DNA of 59,206 nucleotides from JAKANT01 sp035502095 (GTDB taxonomy: Bacteria; Pseudomonadota; Gammaproteobacteria; Burkholderiales; Burkholderiaceae_F): positions 1 through 59,206 of the forward strand of contig DATJUX010000037.1 in the NCBI GenBank assembly GCA_035502095.1. The letters are read 5' to 3'. Below, in pieces: positions 1 to 8,052 of the stretch (its first letter is position 1; every line of letters begins with the position of its first letter). A program made the translations under genes and the position numbers. The notes beneath the pieces were generated by a model. It worked only from the letters and a program-made list of their open reading frames with translations, made no database searches and was not told where the DNA came from.

Positions 1-204
1 TGGTGCCAGGAAGTCCTTGTAGTAGACGTTCGCTTGATAGCCGAGCCATGATCGACTCGCGCTCTTTCCAAGTTCATTCGCTCGTTGCCATAGGTCGTTG
101 AGCGTGATGGTCGCGGGAGCGGCGTCGTACTCATCGGCAAACTGGAGCAAGCGCCTTCGTGCATCGATTAGCTCGGTCTCGGGATGGTTCGCCAAAGTCC
201 GCAC
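1..204 (-). CDS. Hypothetical protein, N-terminal part only (runs off the left edge)
   Basis: An open minus-strand frame enters from an in-frame TAG a little to the right (about position 270) and stays open to base 1, so only the first 60-odd residues are present. The translation is rich in charged residues and looks like real protein (for example NDLWQRANELGKSASRSWL). A GTG at 204-202 or a TTG at 195-193 could start it; an AGAAGGG stretch is better spaced for the TTG. I recognise no family. It lies in the lower-GC segment beyond the tRNA-Lys 3' end and may belong to an inserted element. Moderate confidence that it is a gene, none about function. Confidence 0.45.
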   Translation of the reverse strand, partial: MRTLANHPETELIDARRRLLQFADEYDAAPATITLNDLWQRANELGKSASRSWLGYQANVYYKDFLAP

Positions 205-479
205 CCTTCTGTGAGTGGCGACACGGTCGCAATCTTGCCTCACGCTTGCGCCGGACCGTCTTCGCTCAGCCTAACGTTGAACTGATTCTGCGGACGCCCG
301 CGCCGCGCAGCCGATCGTTCCGTGGGCGCCCCGCGTTGGACTGATGCTAAGCCGGACAGCGAGGCGCAATCGTTCCGGTGAAAGAAACCATCGCCGAGTT
401 ATGGTTCGGCACGAGTTGAACATCAGCAGGCGAGGGCCAAACGAGTCGGTGCCCGTCCAGCTATTAACGTCGAGATCGT

Positions 480-1133
480 CTATTCAACCCCGGCATGATC
501 GATGGAATCGGCGCGAGCGATCATCGGTTTGCCGTTTGTCTGCGGATGCGACAGGAAGCAAAGATAGTGCGTGTTGCCGTCGAGCGACGCGATGTGATGC
601 GTGGTGAGTAGCGCGACGAACTTTTCTCTCCAGCCGCGAAGCTTTACCCTCTCGGCCTCCATGCGTCTCGGCGCTTCAGACCGAAACTTGACTAAGCTGC
701 CGCGGTGAAGGCGATCACCGCACTGGTGATAAAGGTCGACCAACTCCCTTCTCGTCAAGAAACCTGCGGTGGAGCGCTCAATATGCACGCCTGTGGCAGT
801 TCGACGGACGACGACCGGCCGAGGGTAGAAGTTGGCGTGTAAGCGCTCAAGCGCTTTGATAATGGAGTCAGCTGCGAACTCCTTTTGGAGTTTGGTTGTT
901 ATTGTTTCCTTGATGTCCCCGTGCGCAACCAAGCAGGCGAGAGCGATGCTCTCGCCCAGCATGCGCAATTGGAGATAGCCGAACTCGGCAATCAGAGGCA
1001 CTGGCAGGCCCGTTTGCCCGTTGAGTGCCGCGTCAATTCCGGATATGCGAACAGCCGCCTCATCGAGGAGCCTCGCGTAGATCTGTAGTGCTTCCTGCTG
1101 CGACTGACTAAACGCCCGCGTCCTCGAATTCAT
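480..1133 (-). CDS. Hypothetical protein, 217 aa
   Basis: A complete soluble-looking protein with no signal peptide or membrane segment. It begins MNSRTRAFSQSQQEALQIYA and is helical in its first 110 residues, which include an invariant-looking PVPLIAEFGYLQLRMLGESI stretch. The C-terminal half is basic and ends in a segment with histidines and a cysteine (TTHHIASLDGNTHYLCFLSH). I do not recognise the family. Its codon use is less GC-rich than the core genes to the right, and it sits between the partial gene at the left edge and tRNA-Lys. Both facts fit an accessory or island gene. It could equally be a decayed cargo gene with no present role. Confidence 0.6.
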   Translation of the reverse strand: MNSRTRAFSQSQQEALQIYARLLDEAAVRISGIDAALNGQTGLPVPLIAEFGYLQLRMLGESIALACLVAHGDIKETITTKLQKEFAADSIIKALERLHANFYPRPVVVRRTATGVHIERSTAGFLTRRELVDLYHQCGDRLHRGSLVKFRSEAPRRMEAERVKLRGWREKFVALLTTHHIASLDGNTHYLCFLSHPQTNGKPMIARADSIDHAGVE

Positions 1134-1269
1134 ATTTTGTGGCCGGGTACGAGAGAAAAGGGTCCAGATGTACAGAGCTGTCCAAAATGCTGGGGACCTG
1201 AGCGGGGACCAACTCGCAAACCAAGCGTCTTCTGTTAGCGAACACTATCGCCCTGGGCCGCTTTATTAT

Positions 1270-1345
1270 TGGTGGGTCGTGCAGGAGTCGAACCTGCGAC
1301 CAACGGATTAAAAGTCCGCTGCTCTACCGGCTGAGCTAACGACCC
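1270..1345 (-). tRNA. tRNA-Lys (anticodon TTT)
   Basis: The minus strand folds as a 76-nt tRNA. It has a GGGTCGT/ACGACCC acceptor stem, a D-arm with TAGCTCAG, an anticodon loop CTTTTAA giving TTT, a T-arm GGTTCGACTCC, and an encoded CCA end. The 3' end points left, toward the low-GC hypothetical genes, so it is a plausible integration site. A good promoter lies about 60 bases upstream (1406-1434). Confidence 0.97.
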
Positions 1346-1405
1346 GTTTCGGAGGAGGTGCTGCTGCGGGAAGCCGGCGGGTGCCGACGCAACGGCGAGC
1401 GGCGG

Positions 1406-1434
1406 ATTATCCGGCCCGTGGTTGGGTGCGTCAA
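1406..1434 (-). promoter_or_regulatory. Sigma-70-type promoter for tRNA-Lys
   Basis: On the minus strand a TTGACG -35 box (1434-1429) is followed by a 17-bp spacer and a GATAAT -10 box (1411-1406). A GC-rich CCGCCGC discriminator comes next, typical of stable-RNA promoters. Predicted transcription would start near 1399, leaving a 5' leader of roughly 54 nt to be removed by RNase P. Confidence 0.65.
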
Positions 1435-1475
1435 ACAGGATGCTCGCGCGTGCCGCAAGTGCGCGGCGCATCCAG

Positions 1476-2600
1476 TCATTGCTGGCGTTCGACGCGCCAC
1501 GCCTGGTACTTCACTCCACCGATCGCGCCGGCGACGATCGCGCCGAACGCGAGAAACGAGCCGAGTGCCAGCGTCGACAGGCCCGTGATTCCCTGGCCGA
1601 TCGTGCAGCCCAGCGCGGTGATGCCGCCGAATCCCATCAGCAGGGCGCCGACGATGTGATTCGCAGTGTCCTCGGTGCCGGAGAATCCTTCCCAGCGGAA
1701 CCGGCGCGTCGCGAGCGCCTGCGCTGCGGACCCGACGATGGTCCCCAGGACGGCGACGACGCCGAGCGTGAGCACCTTGCTGCGGTCGCTCGTGAACATC
1801 AGCCAGTCGAGGGTGTGCGCGACCGGCGCCACGAACGTGAGCGATTCCATCCTGCCGCTCGCGGTGGCGATGTAGGCGGGCTCGAGGGTGATCGGATGCT
1901 CGGCAAGATGGCCGACGTGTCCCGACACGTACCAGATGCCGACCACGACCGCACCGAGCACGGCGCTTCCCAGCACGTTCTCCGGCGTGCGAAACGCTTG
2001 CCGTCGCAAGGCCCAGAGTCCGATCGACAGTGCCAGCGCGACGCCGAGTGCAGCGTGCGCGGCAGCAGGTGCAATGCCGAGATGCAGCCCGAGCAACGCG
2101 GGCAGATCCTGGGTCGAACCGAGTTGAAGGCGGACGGATTCGATCGCGCCCACGCGCAGCAGCGCCAGCGCCCCTTTCAGCGTCACGAACGCGCTCAGGC
2201 CGAGCACGACGAAGACCACCAGCGACTTCAGGCTCCCGCCCCCGATCCGCACCAGGGCCCGGCTGCTGCAGCCGCCCGCGAGCACCATGCCGAAGCCGAA
2301 ACACATTCCTCCGAGCACATACGCGACCCAGGTGAAACGCGCGCCGGTATAAATGGAATCGGCGGTGTCGATCGCGCCGAAGGCGACCAGCAGCTGCGTG
2401 CCGAGGATCGCGACGCAGATTGCGAACGCCCACTGTCGCAGGCGGGTCGTGTCACCGAAGGTGACCGCATCCGCGATCGCCCCCATCGTGCAGAACCCGA
2501 GCCGCTGCGCCACGGCACCGAAGACGAACGAAAATGCGAACGTCGCCGACAACACGAGCGCGCGCAGCGTGGGCAGGTCTTCGGCGGAAACGGTCTGCAT
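1476..2600 (-). CDS. YeeE/YedE (TsuA-like) thiosulfate/sulfur transporter
   Basis: A 374-residue polytopic inner-membrane protein of the YeeE/YedE family, which takes thiosulfate or another sulfur compound through the inner membrane. The three conserved cysteine motifs of the family are present: GFCTMGAIAD (Cys37), AGGCSSRALVRIGGGS (Cys111) and GCTIGQGITGLS (Cys332). In TsuA these cysteines form the substrate relay. The length matches single-chain (fused) members. No TusA-like partner (TsuB) or sulfur-assimilation gene is visible next to it, so the substrate is inferred from the family only. It is separated from cpoB by a palindromic repeat and is probably transcribed independently. No clear Shine-Dalgarno precedes the ATG. 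Confidence 0.88.
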   Translation of the reverse strand: MQTVSAEDLPTLRALVLSATFAFSFVFGAVAQRLGFCTMGAIADAVTFGDTTRLRQWAFAICVAILGTQLLVAFGAIDTADSIYTGARFTWVAYVLGGMCFGFGMVLAGGCSSRALVRIGGGSLKSLVVFVVLGLSAFVTLKGALALLRVGAIESVRLQLGSTQDLPALLGLHLGIAPAAAHAALGVALALSIGLWALRRQAFRTPENVLGSAVLGAVVVGIWYVSGHVGHLAEHPITLEPAYIATASGRMESLTFVAPVAHTLDWLMFTSDRSKVLTLGVVAVLGTIVGSAAQALATRRFRWEGFSGTEDTANHIVGALLMGFGGITALGCTIGQGITGLSTLALGSFLAFGAIVAGAIGGVKYQAWRVERQQ

Positions 2601-2656
2601 GATGGTCGGCGGTGCCGAGCCGTCGATGCTAGCGCCTGCGCGGCGGCCAAATGGAA

Positions 2657-2706
2657 ACGCGGATCAACGCGGATCAAGTTGCCTTTTCATCCGCGTTCAT
2701 CCGCGG
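2657..2706. repeat. Imperfect inverted repeat of CGCGGATNAA units (dispersed-repeat-like)
   Basis: Two tandem CGCGGATCAA units on the left face two TTCATCCGCG units on the right across a short GTTGCC spacer. A transcript could form a long, slightly imperfect hairpin. It lies between the 3' end of cpoB and the start of the YeeE gene. The pattern resembles intergenic repeats that recur in many proteobacterial genomes; copy number here cannot be judged from one window. Confidence 0.65.
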
Positions 2707-2741
2707 AATCCGGGTCCCAAGCCCTTCGCTCTCGATCGAAC

Positions 2742-3527
2742 CTACCGCGTCGCCGTGGCCGGCAGCCGTTCCTTGGCGAGCTTCGCCGCCTCGGTGTCCG
2801 GGTAGTCCTTGATGATCCGCTGCAACGTGGCGCGCGCGGAGCGCCGGTCGTTCAACTCGATCTGGCTCGCCGCGATGTTGAGCAGCGCGTCCGGCGCGCG
2901 CGTGGAATCGGCATATTTGTCGACCACCGTCTGCTGCGACAAGATCGCCGCCTTGTAGTCCTTGAGCTGGTATTGCGAGTTGCCGAGCCAGTAGTACGCC
3001 GCGGGCGCATAGGCCGACTGCGGATACCGCGCGATGAACGACTGCAGGCTGACGGCGGCACTACGAAAATCGCTGCTGCGGAACTGGCCGATCGCAGCGT
3101 CGAAGGCGGCCTGCTCGGACCGGTCGACCGTGGCCGACTTGCCATCGATGCTCACGGCCGTGGGCTCGAGCTTCTTCAGGCGCGTGTCGACGTCGCTGTA
3201 GAGGTCCTTGTTACGCTTTTGCGCGGTGGCGACGTCGTTCGCGAGCTGGTCGACCTGGCCGCGCAGCTTGGCGATGTCCTGGCGCAGCGCATCGATCTGA
3301 TTGGCGAGTTCGAGCGATCCGCGCTGGGCGCCCTCGAGCCGGTCGAGCCGGTCGCCGAGGTCGGTGCTCTTGCCTTGCACGTCCTGCAACCGCTTATCCA
3401 TGTCCTGGACCTGCTTGCGCAGGTCCAGGATTGCCTTGCGGGCCTCGTCGTCGCCGAACAAGGCTTGTGCCGGCTGTGCGGCGAGCGCAGCCAGCACGAT
3501 CAGGAACGGACCAACCAGACGCGGCAT
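2742..3527 (-). CDS. cpoB: Tol-Pal system protein CpoB (YbgF)
   Basis: A periplasmic protein (261 aa from the ATG at 3527) that in E. coli couples the Tol machine to PBP1b-driven septal peptidoglycan synthesis. It starts with a signal peptide (MPRLVGPFLIVLAALAAQPAQA). A coiled coil follows (about residues 25-105, repeated KQVQDMDKRLQDVQ pattern) that in the family forms the trimer. The C-terminal TPR domain (about 135-255) carries YPQSAYAPAAYYWLGNSQY and the YPDTEAAKLAKERL ending typical of YbgF. It is the last gene of ybgC-tolQRAB-pal-cpoB, 20 bases after pal. A longer upstream frame exists but would place the signal peptide internally, so the later start is preferred. Confidence 0.93.
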   Translation of the reverse strand: MPRLVGPFLIVLAALAAQPAQALFGDDEARKAILDLRKQVQDMDKRLQDVQGKSTDLGDRLDRLEGAQRGSLELANQIDALRQDIAKLRGQVDQLANDVATAQKRNKDLYSDVDTRLKKLEPTAVSIDGKSATVDRSEQAAFDAAIGQFRSSDFRSAAVSLQSFIARYPQSAYAPAAYYWLGNSQYQLKDYKAAILSQQTVVDKYADSTRAPDALLNIAASQIELNDRRSARATLQRIIKDYPDTEAAKLAKERLPATATR

Positions 3528-3546
3528 TCGGTTCCGACCTCCGGCG

Positions 3547-4137
3547 CTAGCCGGCCGCAGTTCCGCAACGCGGCGGATTCGGCGCGCCCTTGTAGTTGAT
3601 GTCAGCACGGCGATTCTGCGCCCAAGCCGCTTCGTCATGTCCGCTGGCGCAGGGCTTTTCCTTGCCGAAGCTGATCGTCTCGATCTGCGCGTCGCTCGCA
3701 CCCAGGAGCGTCAGGCCGCGCCTGACCGAGTCGGCTCGCTTCTGTCCCAGCGCCAGGTTGTACTCGCGGCTGCCCCGCTCGTCGGCGTTGCCTTCGATGA
3801 CGACGTTGCGCGAGCGGTTGCTCGCCAGGTAACGACCGTGTGCCTCGACCATGGCCTGGAACTCCGGCTTGATCTCGAAGCGGTCGAAGTCGAAGAACAC
3901 GCTGCGCCGGCCGAGCGTGCTCTTGGGATCGGTCAGCGGGTCCATGGGCGTCGGCGTCGTGTCGACGCGCGCGACGGCGCGGGTATCGGGGGCGGCGGGC
4001 TCCGGCGCCGGGGCCGGGGCGCTCTTTTCGGCGACCGGCGCGGCTTTTTCTTCCAGCGGCGTGCTGGCACATCCTGCGATCAATGCCGTCGCGGCTGCGA
4101 CGACGAACAGGCGCTTCATTGGAATGCGATCAGTCAT
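3547..4137 (-). CDS. pal: Peptidoglycan-associated lipoprotein Pal
   Basis: An outer-membrane lipoprotein that binds peptidoglycan non-covalently and is mobilised by TolB/TolA during division. Residues 1-22 form a lipoprotein signal ending in a LIAGC lipobox (Cys23). An Ala/Pro-rich linker (about 24-60) follows, then an OmpA-like domain containing VFFDFDRFEIKP and the peptidoglycan-contacting NADERGSREYNLALGQKRA motif. The ATG at 4137 is chosen because GAGGGAGCA sits just upstream. An internal ATG at 4119 (MKRLF) has no ribosome site. tolB ends 20 bases upstream. Confidence 0.96.
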   Translation of the reverse strand: MTDRIPMKRLFVVAAATALIAGCASTPLEEKAAPVAEKSAPAPAPEPAAPDTRAVARVDTTPTPMDPLTDPKSTLGRRSVFFDFDRFEIKPEFQAMVEAHGRYLASNRSRNVVIEGNADERGSREYNLALGQKRADSVRRGLTLLGASDAQIETISFGKEKPCASGHDEAAWAQNRRADINYKGAPNPPRCGTAAG

Positions 4138-4157
4138 CGGTTGCTCCCTCGCGAGTC

Positions 4158-5447
4158 TCACTTGTCGATAAAGGGGCCCCAGGTCGGCTCGCGAACGTCA
4201 CCATTGGGTCCGGTCAGGCGCGTGCGTACGCGCGCGTCTATTGAAGCCGAGGCAAGCACCCCCCGGCCGTTTACTTCCGTTGCATAAAGGATCAGCCGGC
4301 CGTTCGGCGCGAAGCTCGGCGACTCGTCCTTGATGGTATCCGTGAGCGTCAAGTCCTGGCCGGTCGACAGATCCAGCGACTGGACCTGGAAGTTGCTGTC
4401 GCGCCGGCTCACGTACACCAGCACGCGGCCGTCCGGGCTGATGCGTGGCGTGACGTTGTAGTCGCCGCTGAAGGTGACCCGCTGCACGTTGCCGCCGTTC
4501 GGGTCCATGCGATAGATCTGCGGGCCACCACCGCGGTCGGACGTGAAGTAGATCGACTTGCCGTCCGGCGCGAAATTCGGCTCGGTATCAATGGCGCCGG
4601 AGTTGGTGATGTGCTTCAACCCGGTGCCGTCGGAATTCAGCGTGTAGATTGAAGTCGGCCCGTCACGCGAGAGCGCCACCGCCAGCATCTTGGCGTCGGG
4701 CGACCACGCCGGCGCGCTGTTGCTGCCGCGGTAGTTGGCGATCGCCTTGCGTTCCCCGGTCGTGAGCGTGTGGATGTAGACGACCGGCTTGCCGGTCTCG
4801 AAGGAAACATACGCGATGCGTATGCCGTCCGGTGCCCACGACGGCGACATGATCGGCTCGCGCGAGCGTAGCGCGGTCTGCGCGTTGGCGCCGTCCGCAT
4901 CGGCGATCTGCAGCTCGAAGCTGTTCTTGGCGAGCTGCACGACGTAGGCGATGCGGGTCGCGAACACCCCGCGCACTCCCGTGAGTTTCTCGTAGATGCG
5001 GTCGGCGATCCGATGCGCATTCAGTCTGAGTTCGGCCGGCGAGCTCAGGTACGAGAGCCCGTCGATCTGGGCCTGCTTGACGGTGTCGTAGAGGCGATAG
5101 CGGATGTCGTAACGGCCGTCGGCCAGCCTCGCGATCGACCCGACCACGAGCGCGTCGGCGCCCTTGCTCTTCCAGTCCGGAAGGTCGACGCGCGCGGTCT
5201 CGGGGATCGGGGTCTTGCCCGTGTCGAGCAGCCGGAACACGCCGGACCGCGTGAGATCGGCCCGAATGATCTCGTCCACGTCCTGCGGCGGTTGCCCGTC
5301 AGCCTGGAACTGAGCGACAGCGATCGGCGTCTGGTTCGATCCGACGCCGACGACTTCGATGCGCAATTGCCCCCGTGCGTGCAGAGGGAGCAGCAGGGCA
5401 AGCGCCAGGGCGCAACAAACCCACCAACGAGCGCTGGTCGAAAACAT
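4158..5447 (-). CDS. tolB: Tol-Pal system beta-propeller protein TolB
   Basis: Periplasmic protein, 429 aa, that shuttles between Pal and TolA. It has a signal peptide (about residues 1-26), an N-terminal alpha/beta domain (about 27-160, with YDIRYRLYDTVKQAQ) and a six-bladed propeller. The propeller is marked by repeats such as SPSWAPDGIRIAYVSFE, APAWSPDAKMLAVALS, EPNFAPDGKSIYFTSDRGG and TPRISPDGRVLVYVSRRDS. Length and order match the family. A TATAAT box lies only 9-14 bases before the ATG and no Shine-Dalgarno is visible, so a leaderless transcript is possible in addition to read-through from tolA. Confidence 0.97.
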   Translation of the reverse strand: MFSTSARWWVCCALALALLLPLHARGQLRIEVVGVGSNQTPIAVAQFQADGQPPQDVDEIIRADLTRSGVFRLLDTGKTPIPETARVDLPDWKSKGADALVVGSIARLADGRYDIRYRLYDTVKQAQIDGLSYLSSPAELRLNAHRIADRIYEKLTGVRGVFATRIAYVVQLAKNSFELQIADADGANAQTALRSREPIMSPSWAPDGIRIAYVSFETGKPVVYIHTLTTGERKAIANYRGSNSAPAWSPDAKMLAVALSRDGPTSIYTLNSDGTGLKHITNSGAIDTEPNFAPDGKSIYFTSDRGGGPQIYRMDPNGGNVQRVTFSGDYNVTPRISPDGRVLVYVSRRDSNFQVQSLDLSTGQDLTLTDTIKDESPSFAPNGRLILYATEVNGRGVLASASIDARVRTRLTGPNGDVREPTWGPFIDK

Positions 5448-5455
5448 GGGGGCGG

Positions 5456-5461
5456 ATTATA
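5456..5461 (-). promoter_or_regulatory. Possible tolB -10 box (TATAAT)
   Basis: A perfect TATAAT on the minus strand, followed by CCGCCCCC and then the tolB ATG at 5447. Transcription would begin about two bases before the start codon. The -35 region is weak (nothing close to TTGACA at 16-18 bp). Confidence 0.4.
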
Positions 5462-5549
5462 TGAACGCGCCCGATGTGGAGTTCACTTATCAGGCTGACG
5501 CAAGCGGGCGAGTCCGTGCGGTCAACGGATGATCGCTGTGCGCCGTTGT

Positions 5550-5572
5550 CACCGGTTGAGCCGAAACCGGCG
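5550..5572. terminator. Inverted repeat just after tolA; attenuator- or terminator-like, no U tract
   Basis: CACCGGTT and AACCGGCG flank a 7-base loop, giving an 8-bp stem with one G-U pair on the minus-strand transcript. It lies 7 bases beyond the tolA stop. No run of T follows, so it is at most a weak or Rho-dependent terminator, or a processing hairpin between tolA and tolB. Confidence 0.35.
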
Positions 5573-5578
5573 TGCGCT

Positions 5579-6427
5579 TCAGCCTTGCCGTTCGACCGGG
5601 AAGAACCGGAACGGGATGGTCCGATCGACCGTACCGTCGGGTTTGCGCGGAAACGGGTCCGTCCGGCGGATCGCACGTTCGATCGCCTCGTCGTATCCGG
5701 GCAGTCCGCTCGGCTTCACGATACGAACCCCCGTCACCTCGCCGGTCGGCAGCAGGTCGACCTCGACGTCCGCATACACCGATGTCGAAGTTCCTTCCGG
5801 GACCGCGTAGACAATGCGCGACTTGATGAGCGCGGCCAGGCGGGTGATGTAGTCCGCGTTGCGTGCCGTGCCGGTGCCGGGCGAAGGCGTCCCGGTCAGG
5901 GGCCCGCCGGCCTGGGGCGTCCCGGCCAGCGTCCTGTCCTGGTTCATCTGCTGTTCGATCCGGGCCGCCTCCGCCTGCCGGATCTGCTCGCGTTCGGCGC
6001 GGGCCTTCTCCTCCTGCTTCTTCAGCAGGTCCGCGATCGCATCCTTTTTCGGCGGCTCGGCCTTCTTCGGCGGCGGCTTCTCCTCGACCTTCGGGGGCTC
6101 GACCTTCGGTGGCGGCTTCTTCTCTTCCTTCGTGACGATGTCGGCGTCCGGCTTCGGCGGCTCCGGCTGCGGTTCCACCCTGGGCGGCGGGGCCGGCGGC
6201 GGAGGCGGAGCCGGCGCGACCTCGACCCTGGGCTGCGGCGGACTCGCCCACAACTCGGCCACGACCGGGGGCAGATCCTGCGTCTTCCACTGCACGACGT
6301 AGTACATCGAGCCGAAGAGCAGCGCGTGCATCGCCAGCGCCAGCGCGAACGACGGCACGGTGTTGTGCGGCGTTCTGATGCGGCGCGACGGTGGCAGGAG
6401 CTGGGTCTTCATTCCGGCCGAGGACAT
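5579..6427 (-). CDS. tolA: TolA, TonB-like energy transducer of the Tol-Pal system
   Basis: An inner-membrane protein that spans the periplasm and delivers TolQR proton-motive work to TolB-Pal. One N-terminal membrane segment (FALALAMHALLFGSMYYV) is followed by a Pro/Lys/Glu-rich domain (PPPRVEPQPEPPKPD, then KKPPPKVEPP) and a helical KKQEEKARAEREQIRQAEAA stretch. The C-terminal TonB-like domain reads YADVEVDLLPTGEVTGVRIV and GYDEAIERAIRRTDPFP. The start is uncertain: ATG 6427 is used here, ATG 6412 is possible, and a TTG at 6439 overlaps the tolR stop as TTGA. The central domain is short compared with E. coli TolA, as is common in betaproteobacteria. Confidence 0.92.
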   Translation of the reverse strand: MSSAGMKTQLLPPSRRIRTPHNTVPSFALALAMHALLFGSMYYVVQWKTQDLPPVVAELWASPPQPRVEVAPAPPPPPAPPPRVEPQPEPPKPDADIVTKEEKKPPPKVEPPKVEEKPPPKKAEPPKKDAIADLLKKQEEKARAEREQIRQAEAARIEQQMNQDRTLAGTPQAGGPLTGTPSPGTGTARNADYITRLAALIKSRIVYAVPEGTSTSVYADVEVDLLPTGEVTGVRIVKPSGLPGYDEAIERAIRRTDPFPRKPDGTVDRTIPFRFFPVERQG

Positions 6428-6435
6428 ATTCCAGG

Positions 6436-6870
6436 TCAACTCGTCACACGGACCGCAAGGCCGACGCGCTTGACATCGGCGCGCTGCAGCTGGTCCATGA
6501 CCTTCATGACCGCGTCGTACTTGAGATCCTTGTCGGCATAAATGACGACGGGCACGGGGGGCCCGGCCTGCTGTTGGCGCTTCTTGATCTCCGCGATCAC
6601 CCCGGGGAGGTCGGTCGCGAGATTCGTGTCCTTCCCGCTCTCCCGCAACATGATCTTGCCCTCGAGCTTCATGACCAGTTCGAGCGGACGGTCGGGCGTC
6701 CGCGAGGCCTTGCCCATCGAAGGCAGCTCGACCAGGCTCGGGTTCACGAACGGCGCCGCCACCATCAGGATGACCACCAGGACCAGCATCACGTCGATGT
6801 ACGGCACGACGTTGATGTCCGAGAGCATGCGGCGCCGGGTTCCGGCGACGCGTCGGGCGAGGACAGCCAT
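6436..6870 (-). CDS. tolR: TolR, proton-channel subunit of the Tol-Pal system
   Basis: A 144-residue ExbD/TolR protein. The single transmembrane helix contains the proton-carrying aspartate (INVVPYIDVMLVLVVILMV). A periplasmic domain ends in the usual VVIYADKDLKYDAVMKVMDQ and VGLAVRVTS segments. The start MAVLARRV at 6870 lies 8 bases after tolQ with an AGGAGCTTTC ribosome site upstream. Its stop overlaps a possible TTG start of tolA. Confidence 0.96.
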   Translation of the reverse strand: MAVLARRVAGTRRRMLSDINVVPYIDVMLVLVVILMVAAPFVNPSLVELPSMGKASRTPDRPLELVMKLEGKIMLRESGKDTNLATDLPGVIAEIKKRQQQAGPPVPVVIYADKDLKYDAVMKVMDQLQRADVKRVGLAVRVTS

Positions 6871-6878
6871 GAAAGCTC

Positions 6879-7541
6879 CTACCTTTGCCGCTGCAGAATG
6901 TTCGAAAACTCCTCGGTGAAGCTCTCGAAGCGGTTGGCCAGCCGGTCGATGTCGTGCGCGAAACGGTTGTAGGCGACCACTGCGGGGATGGCTGCGAAGA
7001 GCCCGATCGCGGTCGCGATCAGCGCCTCGGCGATGCCGGGAGCCACGCTCGCCAGGGTGGCCTGCTGCAGACTGGATAGACCGGTGAAAGCGTGCATGAT
7101 TCCCCATACCGTGCCGAACAGGCCGATGTACGGGCTGACCGAGCCCGCCGACGCGAGGAACGCGAGGCGCGCCTCGAGCGCATCCATCTCGCGCTGGTAG
7201 GCTGCCCGCATCGCGCGCCGCGCACCGTCGAGCGTGGCCTGGGTATCGCCGCGGCCGCGCAGCTTCAGGAACTCGCTCATGCCGGCCTCGAAGATGCGTT
7301 CCAGCGCGCCGGTCTTGCGGCGCGGGTTGGAGGCTGCCTGATATAGCGCGGAGAGTTCGGCGCCGCTCCAGAAGTTGCGCTCGAATCCTTCCGTTTCCTT
7401 GCGCGCGCGCCGGATCGCGAAGCCCTTCGAAAAGATCGCGGTCCACGAGGCGATCGAGACCAGCAGCAGGATCGCCATCACGACCTGCACCACCAGCGTG
7501 GCCTTGGTGACGAGAGTCAGGATCGAGAGGTCGGCGTTCAT
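6879..7541 (-). CDS. tolQ: TolQ, proton-channel subunit of the Tol-Pal system
   Basis: A 220-residue MotA/TolQ/ExbB protein with three membrane helices: residues about 15-38 (VVQVVMAILLLVSIASWTAI), then a pair around SVSPYIGLFGTVWGIMHAF and EALIATAIGLFAAIPAVVAYN. The cytoplasmic loop contains KTGALERIFEAG. It forms the stator with TolR. Its ATG overlaps the ybgC stop by four bases (ATGA), so the two are translationally coupled. Confidence 0.97.
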   Translation of the reverse strand: MNADLSILTLVTKATLVVQVVMAILLLVSIASWTAIFSKGFAIRRARKETEGFERNFWSGAELSALYQAASNPRRKTGALERIFEAGMSEFLKLRGRGDTQATLDGARRAMRAAYQREMDALEARLAFLASAGSVSPYIGLFGTVWGIMHAFTGLSSLQQATLASVAPGIAEALIATAIGLFAAIPAVVAYNRFAHDIDRLANRFESFTEEFSNILQRQR

Positions 7542-7981
7542 GGTTTTGGCTCTTGGTAGTCGCGGGCCGCCTGGAAGGCGGCGACGAGGTCAGCGGGAAG
7601 GCGCGCGGGAGCGAGGCGCCGGATATCGACGCAGGCGATCTTCACCGTCGCGCGCGCCAGCAACTCCGTGCCGCGCAGCGCGCGCTGCTCGAACACGAGG
7701 TAGGAACGTGCCGGTTCGCCGATCGCGGCCGTGACGGTGAGCTGATCGTCGAGCCGTGCCGGCTTGAAATAGTCGACCGCAAGCCGTGCAACCACGAACT
7801 GCAGGCCCGATTGTTCCGCGAGCCGCGTCTGCTCGACGCCCAGCGCGCGCAACCACTCGGTGCGGCAGCGCTCGAAGAACTTGAGGAAATTGGCGTAGTA
7901 GACGATGCCACCGGCGTCGGTGTCCTCGAAGTACACGCGCACGGTCCAGCTGAAGGGGACGCGGGCGCACGTGTTTTCCAC
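7538..7981 (-). CDS. ybgC: Tol-Pal-associated acyl-CoA thioesterase YbgC
   Basis: A hotdog-fold 4HBT thioesterase (147 aa from GTG 7981), first gene of the tol cluster. The active-site motif is DTDAGGIVYYANFLKFFER, with the catalytic aspartate in DTDAGG. RLAVDYFKPARLDDQLTV and RATVKIACVDI follow. A longer open frame to 8149 would add about 56 non-conserved residues, so the internal GTG is preferred although its ribosome site is weak. It is divergent from the peptide ABC importer. A GATAAA box at 7997-7992 may drive the operon. Confidence 0.92.
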   Translation of the reverse strand: MENTCARVPFSWTVRVYFEDTDAGGIVYYANFLKFFERCRTEWLRALGVEQTRLAEQSGLQFVVARLAVDYFKPARLDDQLTVTAAIGEPARSYLVFEQRALRGTELLARATVKIACVDIRRLAPARLPADLVAAFQAARDYQEPKP

Positions 7982-8052
7982 GGGCCGCGAGTTTATCCCG
8001 CCACTTGTGCGCCTGCAGCGAAGAGCACGCGTCGACCACTCGGAGCCGCCCG

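Noticed and set aside
1..1269. A second copy of the tRNA-Lys 3' end that would mark an attachment site
   Set aside because: No match to the T-arm/acceptor sequence was seen left of the tRNA; any second copy lies outside the window.
1422..3599. A 725-codon plus-strand frame across the YeeE gene and cpoB
   Set aside because: It is the shadow of two recognised minus-strand genes and a repeat; low-complexity basic protein with no ribosome site.
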